Origin: Isoetes taiwanensis
Lineage: Eukaryota > Streptophyta > Lycopodiopsida > Isoetales > Isoetaceae
DNA length: 64,000 nucleotides
Direction of reading: 5' to 3'
Assembly (NCBI GenBank): GCA_021234155.1
Contig: JAJEKV010000001.1
Span: 1,239,927-1,303,926, forward strand
In this document: one piece after another, positions 24,340-35,356 of the stretch
How positions within the stretch are numbered: the first letter of the stretch is position 1
How the letters are laid out: each line of letters starts with the position of its first letter
Notes under the pieces: model-generated
What the model was told of the DNA's origin: nothing
Databases searched by the model: none
The model's input: the letters and a program-made list of their open reading frames with translations, nothing else
Program-made: the position numbers and the translations under genes

Positions 24340-25870
24340 ACACTACATGGTTTTTTCTATGGTTGTGACTAGAAAACCATTCTACAAAACCAATGGGTGT
24401 TTGGGGTTAATTTCATTAAAACCATATGTGGCTAAACTAGTTGGTCTTCTTATAAGGTCCGTTAAAATGGTATTACGCCATGGTGATTGTAAATGGCTTA
24501 TTTCTAGTGTTTGTGATTGGTATTATATGTTGGTAATGCGTGGATGTGGTACATTATATTGTTTTAAGGGTACGGTTTGTCCATGTGGTATAATGTGATG
24601 GTTGTGGATGTGGTTTCAATGTAGTGCTCTATTCATGTGATTTCATAATGTGGTAGTTATTGTGGTTTGTGATTGTGGAAAACTAGCCCGACTAATTTTC
24701 ATGGTAAATATGCATGGTTCGAATTGTGTTAATAGCAATAAATCATTATTAGTTGATTAGTCAAAGTATTTAGGGTTTTCTATTAAAGCACTATTGTGCT
24801 TATCAAAATTAGATATAACAGTTTTCTTCTAAATGTGCATGGTTTTATAGCGCATTAGGGTCATGGTTATCATTGATAAACTAGTAATGTTATATAGTCT
24901 GAAGCATTTCAAGTTAATAGACTAAAACCATTAAGGACTATGGATGGTTTCTTACGTATTGTAGTACTTATTAAAGTTGGTAATCCACTAATGGCTTCTA
25001 GTGTAAAGCATTTCAATTAATGCATAAAAGGCATGACGCCCTTTCCACTTAAAGAGTATTTGTTAAGAATGATAAACCACTAAACAGTTTCTAGTGTTAA
25101 GCTTCTTAAGTTATGCATAGAAAGAATAGCAATCTTTTCACCGAAGGCCTGATAGTTTCTTCAATCATACTAGCAATGGTGATGATGACAAATCACTACG
25201 TTTCTATGATCTAAAGCACTTTTGGTTAATGAATGAAAACAAGAGCAGTCTTATTGATTATGTATGTATGCATTTGTTCTATGACTACATAGTTTCTTGA
25301 CATTTATGCCTAGTGGTCAAGACTCTTAACCATAAATGTTTTCAGTTCCATAGGCCTAATGGTCAAGACTATTAACCACAAAGGTTTTTCACGTCCAAGC
25401 ATTTAAGATTGATTAAAACAAGTAGTTAAAATATAGTAGTCTATTACTGGTTAAGACTATTAACTATAAACATTTTTCACGTCCATATGCCTATTGGTTA
25501 AGATCATTAACCATAAATGTTATTCATGTACATATGACTAGTGGTTAGGACTATTTACCATAAATGTTTTTCATGTCCAAGCACTTAAAATTAGACTACA
25601 AGAAGCAGTTAGAATGTAGTGGTCTCGTAGTGGTCTCGTAGTGGTTCAGATTATTAACTATAAATGTTTTTCACGTCCATATGCCTAGTGGTTAGGACTA
25701 TCAAGCATACATGTTTTTTACATCCAAGCATTTAATATTAGACTACAAAAAGCAGTTAGAATGTAGTGGTTTCCTAGTGGTTAAGATTATTAACCATGAA
25801 TATTTTTCACCTCCAAGCACTGAAGCTTCTCCTCCATGGTTTCGTAACATTTTAAAATAGTTCTTAACCA
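24340..25870. repeat. Left subterminal repeats of the CACTA element
   Basis: Many diverged units occur, of the type AACCATAAATGTTTTTCACG and TCCAAGCACTTAA, with TGGTTAAGACTATTAACC, spaced about 50-100 bp. The outermost part has ATGGTTTT/AAACCATT motifs that match those at the right end. Confidence 0.75.
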
Positions 25871-26118
25871 CTACCACATTTTGTTTAAAGCATTTGTGTT
25901 CACATATACTTCTTTAATGGCTACATTGCCAAGTAAAGATAGATTGATTTCAAAAATTAATGCCGAAAAGGCTACAATAAATATTACATTGACAATGGAT
26001 CAATATAATAAAAGTAAAACACAATTGCAAGTTCTACTAAGCCCATAAGGCAATATCATAATAAGACATAATAAATAGATGCATCTGTCTTAAGTTTGTC
26101 CAAGGTCTCAATATGCAA

Positions 26119-29100
26119 TCAGCCTGTAAAAGTGACAGTTGAATGGTTGATGTTTCCCGTTCTCCAACCCTCTTTGGAGATTCTCACGATATTGCACTTT
26201 ATGCATGCCATTGCAAAGAGTTTATACAAATCTGAACCCCTCACCTTGGACTTACATAGATCAGAAAATGCCTTCTTGTGTGTCTTATTCAATTCCTTGC
26301 TCAATTTAAGAAGATCTACAGCATTAACATCATCAATCTTCTCCTTGTTAAGCGCAATCATGCATATAATCTTGTGTTTGAGAGGCTGCATTTTTTCCAA
26401 TCTTCTAATCTCCTTTGACTTTGTAGTCTGTGACACGCAAATCACATGAAAATATAAAAAACAAGAATTTCAAAACAACACATTTAATTTCAATGGCAGC
26501 CCCATTATTGTATGATGAAAAAGGACAATTTGAAGTCTAACATACCTGCAAATCATCGCCACTGCTATCATCATCTGATTTTTCCATAATGGAATTGTCT
26601 TCCTTCATTGTGCTTAAATCAGACAGAATTTTCCTCGCTTCAATTTGAGGAACGGGTCGAAGCCTTGATTTTGGCCATCGCACGAACCATTGCTTCATAT
26701 TAGTGCCAAGATCATTTAAAATCTCGAGTTCACTCGTCGGAAATGGCATTGGTAGCTCTTCGGAACCCTTCTCAAGATAATAAATATTTAATGAAACATT
26801 ACCTTCACCAATTGGTATTCCATGTGCCAAACCAGCAGGATCTGTTTCATGAATCAACCCCAAACCAAATTTTTCGTCGCCACAAAGCAAAGACACATAT
26901 TCGTTCTTGCGATATTCTTCAACAACCTACAAGGCAATTGAGAGATATTATTAGAAGGTAATGCTGCCCTGCACTTCCAATACAAGTGAACAATGCACCT
27001 TACAAGTTGAAGACAAAAAAGCTACTAATAACACGCCATTCAGTGAAGTTGCTGAATTAGAAGAAAAGTTCCAGAAGATGGTGGCAGAAATTCAACGGAG
27101 TAAGGAAGCGGAGTCAAATTCACTGCTTCAGGCTGGTCATTTTGCCAGGAAATTCAAAGAAATCAAATATACACCTAAGGAGGTTGACAAGAAGAAGCCA
27201 CCACTTTTATCTACATAAATTGTAAGGGCTGAATTAGCCAGCACTAAAGTAGAATTAGCAGCTGTGAGAGCATGAGCCCAATGCTATGACTGCTACTGTG
27301 TTGTCGCAGAACTGCATAGAGTGAAAGAAGAACTTGCTCATTGAGTAGCCAGCACAGAAAGATTTGAGGAGTCTTTAGTCGTGCGTGATGCAGCTAATCT
27401 AAAAATTTCCATTGCGCATGTGAATACAGCAGATAAAGCTAAATGCTGCTACAGACATACCATGTAGTAATTTCAGCAATAGCATCTTGACCAATGTGTG
27501 GAATATTATCCTTGCAGCATAAACTAGGAAGACATCTCAATTTAATCATTCAAACTATTGTGTACATGAAGCAAAATTCATTTAACAGTGCGTAGAGTAT
27601 ATGTTCTTAAACATTCATCTAACACTATTACTATGCCATCTTCTAATTGAGTACGGGGATGCACTCATGAATGCCTCTCCTGGCTAACTCAGCGCAATCA
27701 AGAATGATCCTGACAAATAGAATATCCCAACAATATGGTTGACATGTTTGTATGGGCATGCTGGTAAAGCAAAAGTTGAATTATCTATCTTTTAAGTATG
27801 GTCCAATGGTGATCATATAGTACAACTGCAGCAAGACTAGCAAGCTCTATTAACCAAGCTACTGCCTAAATATGTAGCACGCAGACTGGCAAACCAACCT
27901 AAACAGCAATATCCAAAGTCTATTACACTACAAGTGACCTAAGTAGTCTGTCTAGCCATGTCCAAAGCATAGCTAAGCCTATTAGACAAGCCATGCAGCT
28001 GCCCCTATCTATTTCAGATAAATTAACAAGCTGACCTAAGCATCCAGAGTAGACCAGCGCCTAGCATATGCATGCGATCTAATGCTAGACTAGCAAACCT
28101 ATCTAAACATGCATCTATCTTTAGCAAGCTAACAAAAGCAACCTGACCAACACAACTACACAATTTGCAGCATATTAGCATGTAGCAATTGCACGCTAGC
28201 AATAGCACCCTGATAAAATATTGCTAAGCAATGCACCATGACCAGCATCTAGCACATGCATGCAACTAGCGCAGGACCAGTTAACAAATCTAAACATGCA
28301 TCTAGCTTTTAGCAGTCTGACCAAACCATCAACACCATATTAAACTACTCTACACAAGGCTACCTGGCAACCTGCAGTATCCAGAATTACAAAAAAGAAA
28401 GTTCTATGAATGCAACATTATGAGGTGATAATACACACCGAATTCACGCTACCATCACTTCGTCGCTTCTTTGCAGCATACGTTACTTGCGTGTCAGTAT
28501 TTCCAAGATCTTCAAAGTCATCATCATCGTTGTCTAACGTCTCAAATCGCTTGTCCATTGCTGAAATTGTCAAGGATTCTGGCCATTGTAGCTCATCCTA
28601 TTACAACAAAGAAAAAAACAATAAAAATCCAAGATGAAAATCCAAGTAAAAATATGAGTTAGGATAGTGTGCATACGTCTATGGCAAGTTCCTCGATCCT
28701 CTTTTGTGCAGCAAAATTCCCTTGCTCAAATGGCAGGTAGGCATCTTTTTCACTGTCAATAATGCTTTTGATTTTAACTTGAATCAAAGCATAGTTTTCT
28801 CCATTAACCTGATTTTGCACTTTTGCAGTTCCTATTACAACCTCCTTACTTGCAAACAAAGATGGACGTTTACAACCAGCGAAGAAGAGATCATTGAAGA
28901 ACTTCAAATGGGTAGTTTTCAAAGTCCTTGTTGAAGCCAGCAAAATAACATCATTATCCTTCTCATAATTCCTTTCATATTCAAACTTTTTGGCGCACTT
29001 GCTCAAGCGCTTTTTCTGTCCACCAATTATTAAATTGATTGTTTCACGGATAAATCTTTCTGGAACAGAATAAGAAACACTAGGCCAGCATATAGGCTTC

Positions 29101-29777
29101 AAGATTCCACTTCCCATGAGATGTTGGATGAGTTTCTCTCTTCGTGCAATCCATTTCTTATTTTCATCACATGGCCTGAATTGTGGCAATGTAAAAATAG
29201 GAAATGTGGATAACACAGCATTGCGAATCTCCCTATGATTGTCAACCATTTGCAGCCACTGAGAACGATGCCCTGTTTTCTTCAAAGCCAACCTACCATT
29301 TTTTAAATCTGGCCCCCTGCTCAATACTGTAAAAACATGGCCAGCTTTTGGGACTTTATCAAATCGTACTTGACCATAACTCTCAAGACGACCATGATCA
29401 CGTCTCACATCCCTTTGTTCATCACTTCTTACATCTCGATCTACAATTGCATCAGCATTTAGAGCTGATTGATGGCTAGACATACCTCCTTTGGACACAG
29501 TAAGCATTGATCCATTTGTACAAACAGTAGAAGAAGCATTGTTCTTGATTTCATCACGCAGGCCCACAATCCCAACAGCCAACCCTCTTACGAAACCTAA
29601 TTCAAGCCAATCATTGAGCTGAAAATTCAGAAAGCTCATCCCATATACCTGCTTCTCAATAACTAATGCCTCCCCAATCTCCACTGGCGTAGAAGAGAAA
29701 CGACTAAAGATATACGCAGCCACATCTTTAGGCTGCCACATTGAGACCTCGGAGAGTGTTGGCAGAATTTCAGCCAT
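26119..29777 (-). CDS. CACTA accessory gene: SAM-like domain plus DUF8039-like domain, four exons, intact
   Basis: Exons are 29777-28677, 28597-28439, 26926-26546 and 26427-26119. All junctions are phase 0 with GT-AG borders, and the 649-codon reading has no internal stop. Residues about 8-80 look like a SAM-type helical domain (WQPKDVAAYIFSRF ... WLELGFVRGLAVGIVGLRDE). Exon 2 is acidic (DNDDDDFEDLG) and ends in a basic KKRR cluster, a possible nuclear signal. Exon 3 (LLCGDEKFGLGLIHETDPAG, HGIPIGEGNV, LPMPFPTSELEILNDLG, WFVRWPKSRL) resembles the DUF8039 region of plant CACTA proteins. Exon 4 is helical and lysine-rich. Other exons may exist in the 1.5-kb third intron. By position it would be the TNPA-like accessory, perhaps binding the subterminal repeats; that is inference. 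Confidence 0.65.
27040..27450 (+). pseudogene. Coiled-coil protein fragment, decayed
   Basis: The frame reads VAELEEKFQKMVAEIQRSKE, then after a stop AELASTKVELAAVRA, VAELHRVKEELAH and FEESLVVRDAANLKI. The heptad-like pattern suggests a long coiled coil interrupted by three stops. The source protein is unknown. It lies antisense within the third intron of the CACTA accessory gene, so it is probably captured or inserted sequence. Confidence 0.4.
27890..28330. repeat. Diverged tandem repeats rich in CTAGC/ATGCATCTA
   Basis: Units of about 180 bp share AAACATGCATCTA and CCAGC(G/A)(C/T)CTAGCA with GCATGC. The rest of the 27.45-28.4 kb stretch shows no gene. Confidence 0.5.
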
Positions 29778-29989
29778 ATAGATGCAAGCGATCTAGAAGA
29801 AGAGTAAAAGTAGCATCAATACAAATTGGTATATAGAATAAATATGGCACAACTTCCAAACAAATAGTTAATGCAATTGTCAAAAGGCGAGGACTTATGC
29901 AGGTCCAAGTAATCATTTCCAAGTAATTAGGCTGTATGCAGGCAATGCAAGATAAGATAAGGCATAAAAAACCAAAATATCAATGCTTG

Positions 29990-30486
29990 TCTTTTGCTGA
30001 TAACTAATTATTATCAAATTCTTATACCCTGATAACTAATTATTATCAAATTCTTATACCCTGAATAATAGAGATCAATTCTTTAAATTCACTGAAACGG
30101 AATGATTTAAAACGTCCTATAGGATGCAGAGCATTTATTCTCATCGAGAAGCTAGCTCAGAGCTTCTTTATTTCAATATAAACAGCAGGACTAAATGGTT
30201 ATTAGCTCCTACTGATGGAACAAGAACTGCAGGACTAAATGGTTATTAGCTCCTACTGACCATAGTGGTGAGGTAACCCCTCATATGTGTAATACAAATC
30301 TCTGTACTCAATGTTAGCAAAAACAGTACCAGGTCAGCTGAATACCAACATAGATTTGATGCTTAATCAGTGACCTCATCATTTTCTGTGATACCCTCAC
30401 AAATTAACACCAAAAATGGATAGCCAATATGCAGTCCAGCTGCCCGAAGAACTTGTTTTGCAGCTGCCCGAAGAACTTGTTTTGCA
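29990..30486. repeat. Three micro-tandem duplications in the accessory-gene 5' region
   Basis: A 31-33-bp unit (GATAACTAATTATTATCAAA) is doubled at 29998-30062. A ~50-bp unit (GCAGGACTAAATGGTTATTA) is doubled at 30186-30262. A 24-bp unit (GCAGCTGCCCGAAGAACTTG) is doubled at 30437-30484. An open minus frame at 30704-30363 spans the last; its product is unknown. Confidence 0.85.
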
Positions 30487-30839
30487 TTTAAGCAACAAGG
30501 CTCTGCATAATCTGTAAAGAATGCAGGAACTGCTTGTGCTGTTATGATTTCTAATGCACCGACCCATAAGTTATCATTTTTCAATCCTGAATTCATGGCC
30601 ACCACCAAATGCGGCAAAGGCATTGTCCATCCAGGGGAGAGTGTTTGAATTGAATGTAGATATATCAGGGTATAAGAATTTGATAATAAAAAATTCAGTC
30701 TCACAACAATGCCTATTCATGCTGATGAATCCTTATCAGAGTTTACAAATTAACAGACATACCTGAATCCCAAAGCAACAGAGAAATTTCTCACTTTCTC
30801 AGACGAATAGGGCGCCTCTTGTATTGAAAACAGAAATTT

Positions 30840-31130
30840 CTACCTCCTTTAGAACCGCAATGCAAATAGTTACCTGAAATCGTTGAAAAATTCTTCTTGG
30901 AAATTTTCTGGGGCCAGCAATCAGCTAGCCAGCCCCCGTTTCTCTGCCAGCAGCCATCATTGATCATCCTGCCTGGCGAAACGTTCACCGCCACCGCCAT
31001 AAGATTAGGTTTTGCTGGCCGAAACGTTCAATGTATTCTAGGGTTTCGGTAGGCATTAATGCATCATCGTCATGTGAAATAAACAAAATTCCAAAATATT
31101 TTCAATATATAATTAATGCATCATTTGCAT
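30840..31130 (-). promoter_or_regulatory. Promoter/first-exon region of the accessory gene, inverted copy of the transposase one
   Basis: Read on the minus strand it contains GCATTAATGCCTACCGAAAC, GATCAATGATGG and GGGGGCTGGCTAGCTGATTG, ending at a GATTTCAG|GTAAC donor. The + strand region at 34640-34855 has the same blocks in the same order. Confidence 0.7.
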
Positions 31131-31890
31131 AAAACGAAAGTTGTGAAGCATATAAGAAGTGTTAAACCATGCACAAGTTTAACTTGATAAATGTGAAACG
31201 TCTTATAGGTTATGAAGCATTCCAAACTTGACATAAATCAACCCAACAGATTGATTTGTTTACTTTTTTTCAACATTGCCAATTATATTCTGCTGCACGT
31301 TCGGATGTCACCAATAACTAGTTTATTGCATGCTGAAAAAATCATGCGAGGACTATTTTATGTTGGGCAAGAACTTACGAGCTTGGAGACTCAAGCACCC
31401 CTGAAGTATTGTTTGCTATGTCTGGACAGGTGCCAGTGAGGGTATTATCAGATAAACTATGTCATGCAACCTCAACTTCTGACAACAAAAGTGTGCCTGT
31501 GAAGATGTCTTAGGCGGTAAGTACAGTTCTTTCTTTCTTGTGCTCTTTTTCTATTTTGAATTGATTTATGAAGTAACAAAATGTAATATTAAGTACCTTT
31601 TGTATAGCAGTTGATTCGTAGGCAAAAGCCCTCTTGCCTTAGAAGCAGTGTTCAACTTTTAATCTAAAATGGGTTGCCTTTAGTGGAGTTCGAATTAAAA
31701 ATGTCTATTGCTTCTTTTTTCGGACATTTTGTGGGAGCGGATCAGAAGTTTTTAGGCAAGTGCATTTCCATGGTTTGAAGATAGGCAGCCTTTGTGTACC
31801 ATCCAGATTAAATTTAAACAAGTGAGGTTTTCTGATTTAATTTGAATAGGTGTGTAAACATCGTTTGTGATGAATTAATCTGCATTTATA

Positions 31891-34041
31891 AGGTTTATTA
31901 TGGACTAGAAATTCGTCCCTTTATGCCCTTAAACTGGTGAAGTAACATCTCTTTCATTGACCTTTAAACCATATCCTAAGTCTCAGTTTGTTAAACGGTA
32001 ATCTGCGGCCAAACAATGTCTGTTAAGTTGTGGTCACATTATGGCTAAATGTGTTCTTCGTTCTTGAGCTTCGTTCTTGAGCATTAGGTAGATCCTATTA
32101 GTAATGTAATGCCAGTCAATTAACTCAGGAATAGATTAGAGTATAGTTGACTTTCCATGTAAAACAGGCAAGAATGGAAAAGTTGTTACTGGTTGTGGTG
32201 CTTTGAATAATTTAAAAGTTCAATCTGTTCATAAGTGTGCTACCTTTAGTTCAAGTTGTTAAATGTTTGAGGCATGCATTCTCCTTAGGGGGCAGGATAT
32301 GGTAGCAAAAGTTGAAGTATATAGAATTGACTCCAACATGTTGGTCGTAAACCTTAGAAGTAAGGTTTGTTCGCTGAGTTTGACTTAATGTAGAAATTTT
32401 TGCCATAGTAGGAAAAAAAACACGTTTGCAATGGCTAGGAGGAAGAGAGAGAGAGAGATATATGAATACATCTCTCAGCATGTATGTATGGAAGGATGCA
32501 GATAGTTTAGCCTAGCTAGGCTAGCTTTGGTTTTAGTTTACGAATACATATGAAGGGTTTTTCTATTTGCATTTTTCAAGAGTCAGCCATTAGATTCTTG
32601 CTTACCCCTACCAAAAAGGAGAATGACTAAGGCGGATGAAGTACCCTTTCTCTTGGCAGTTGCAAAGAAATAGATTTAAGGGCAACAATGTTTTTTGGAG
32701 CACAGGCATGCGTTTGCCTCCTGTTCAAGCTTTACCTTAGAGCTAATGGAGTAGTTACGTAAGTCCATTTGCTTTTGGGTTCGTTATCTTAAAGCCTCTA
32801 TTCATACGATTGCGGTATGGGAATCTTATGCATGGAAGCTTCTCTCAATGTATGAACCATGGAGGAACTTGCATAAACAACAATACTAAGGTTTATTATG
32901 GACTAGAAATTCGTCCCTTTATGCCCTTAAACTGGTGAAGTAGCATCTCTTTCATTGACCTTTAAACCATATCCTAAGTCTCAGTTTGTTAAACGGTAAT
33001 CTGCGGCCAAACAATGTCTGTTAAGTTGTGGTCACATTATGGCTAAATGTATTCTTCGTTCTTGAGCTTCGTTCTTGAGCACTAGGTAGATCCTATTAGT
33101 AATGTAATGCCAATCCTAGTTTTGACTAACCCGCTCTTTCTTTGAGGCACTTTATTTTTACCTTTCTCTTGTTCTTTTTTTCTGTCAATGAACAAACAGT
33201 TAACTCGGGAATATATTAGAGTGTAGTTGACTTTCCATGTAAAACAGGCAAGAATGGAAAAGTTGTTACTGGTTGTGGTGCTTTGAATAATTTAAAAGTT
33301 CAATCTGTTCATAAGTGTGCTACCTTTAGTTCAAGTTGTTAAATGTTTGAGGCATGCATTCTCCTTAGGGGGCAGGATATGGTAGCAAAAGTTGAAGTAT
33401 ATAGAATTGACTCCAACATGTTGGTCGTAAACCTTAGAAGTAAGGTTTGTTCGCTGAGTTTGACTTAATGTAGAAATTTTTGCCATAGTAGGAAAAAAAG
33501 CACGTTTGCAATGGCTAGGAGGAAGGATGCAGATAGTTTAGCCTAGCTAGGTTAGCTTTGGTTTTAGTTTACATACATATGAATGTTTTTTCTATTTGCA
33601 TTTTTCAAGAGTCAACCATTAGATTCTTGCTTACCCCTACCAAAAAGGAGAATGACTAAGGCGGATGAAGTACCCTTTCTCTTGGCAGTTGCAAAGAAAT
33701 AGATTTAAGGGCAACAATGTTTTGTGGAGCACAGGCATGCATTTGCCTCCTGTTCAAGCTTTACCTTAGACCTAATGGAGTAGTTACGTAAGTCCATTTG
33801 CTTTTGGGTTCGTTATCTTAAAGCCTATATTCATACGATTGCGGTATGGGAATCTTATGCATGGAAGCTTCTCTCAATGTATGAACCATGGAGGAACTTG
33901 CATAAACAACAATACTAAGGTTTATTATGGACTAGAAATTCGTCCCTTTATGCCCTTAAACTGGCGAAGTAGCATCTCTTTCATTGACCTTTAGACCATA
34001 TCCTAAGTCTCAGTTTGTTAAACGGTAATCTGTGGCCAAAC
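31891..34041 (+). repeat. Tandem duplication of a ~1-kb unit, two full copies and a third partial
   Basis: The unit begins AGGTTTATTATGGACTAGAA at 31891, 32889 and 33918, giving periods of 998 and 1029 bp. Copies are nearly identical; copy 2 has an ~85-bp insertion near 33115-33200, and copy 1 has an extra GA microsatellite near 32445. No ORF. It separates the two divergent transposon genes. Confidence 0.95.
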
Positions 34042-34639
34042 TGTACGCCGGACATACAGTTTAGCATTGGGGTGTAAGTTTTATTTGTTAACAATCATAC
34101 CAAACATAAGATGTCAACTTCAATTGTCCAAAAAATATCTTCACAACTTAGAACATTATGAAATACCAATTTCAGCATCAAATGCATAACTATGCAAAAT
34201 ATTATTAGCTTCTAGTCTTCCACATAAATCCCATGTTATAACTTCACAAACTCAACTGGACTATTGCTAACCTTTATTGTTTCAATGATCTCGATCACCA
34301 CAGTGCCTTGTCGATACTTCTTAGATTTATTTTAAAGCAACATGCCTTAAAACATGCCTTAACCTCCTGAGCTAAATAGCAATTTTAACAATATTTGATT
34401 CCTCCTAAGGTATAAATCAACGTTATCCCATGTTCGCTTATCAACTATAATGTTTTAATGGGTCACATGCATATATGTTCTTCATAGCTTGTTTACTCTA
34501 TATGGTTCCTATAATGACTCAATAGACAACAGTATGTGATATTATAGCCGATCTGTGCTCCTGCATGTGACGACCACTCCTCAAATTCCGACAGTTCTAC
34601 TCCACACTTTAGACTCATTGAACTTATTTGTTAAAAATT

Positions 34640-34855
34640 TAGAATAATTTTGTTGCCAAAACATGAAGCATTAAGGCAACCGAAACCCTAAAAGACGTCG
34701 TCATTGCAAACCCTAAACCTTAATGCAGTGGCGCTGGACATTTCGGCCGACTCGTTGAATCAATGATGACTGTAGTCAGGGAAATGGGGGCTGGCAAGCT
34801 GATTGTTGGCCCCAAAAAACTTCCAGAAAGGACTATCTCACGAATTTAGGTAGCT
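34640..34855 (+). promoter_or_regulatory. Promoter/first-exon region of the transposase gene
   Basis: It contains GCATTAAGGCAACCGAAACC, AATCAATGATGA and GGGGGCTGGCAAGCTGATTG, and ends at GAATTTAG|GTAGC. It is homologous to the inverted region at 30840-31130, so both genes share promoter-type sequence. Confidence 0.7.
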
Positions 34856-35356
34856 AGTTTGCATAGCTTGATTCTTATTTGATTGGAAAATTTGTTGTTC
34901 AATAGAAGAGGGGCCCTTTGATCTGAACTGCGGAATTGCTTGTTGTTTTGGAATTCAGGTATGTCAATATTTATTTGTCTTATATGGATTCAGCATCACG
35001 AATGTGTAAAAATGCTTATTATAATGCTTGTTATAATGCATCTGTGTCTTAATTTATCAATAAACAGACTATGCATTTTGAGATGAGTGCATTTCAAAAC
35101 AAAAGCTTGCTGATAAGTATTTATAGCCAAACTCTGATATGCTGCTGTATCTATCAACTTAGCTTTGATTTTCCATGCACTTAGTAACAGATTCTAGTAG
35201 AGGTTGATAGAATTACTAGATGAACGACTATGGATTTTTGGCTTTGTGCTACTAATGAACAATTTATAAGCAGTGTTATTTTGTTCTTTAGGTGCTTATT
35301 CTGCATACAGCCTGCTTACTTAGAGCTGCATAAATCCTCAGCTTCTTACATGAGCA

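Noticed and set aside
30363-30704. 113-residue minus-strand frame in the CACTA 5' region
   Set aside because: Contains a micro-duplication and matches nothing known to me; between the first exon and start codon of the accessory gene, so likely leader-intron sequence.
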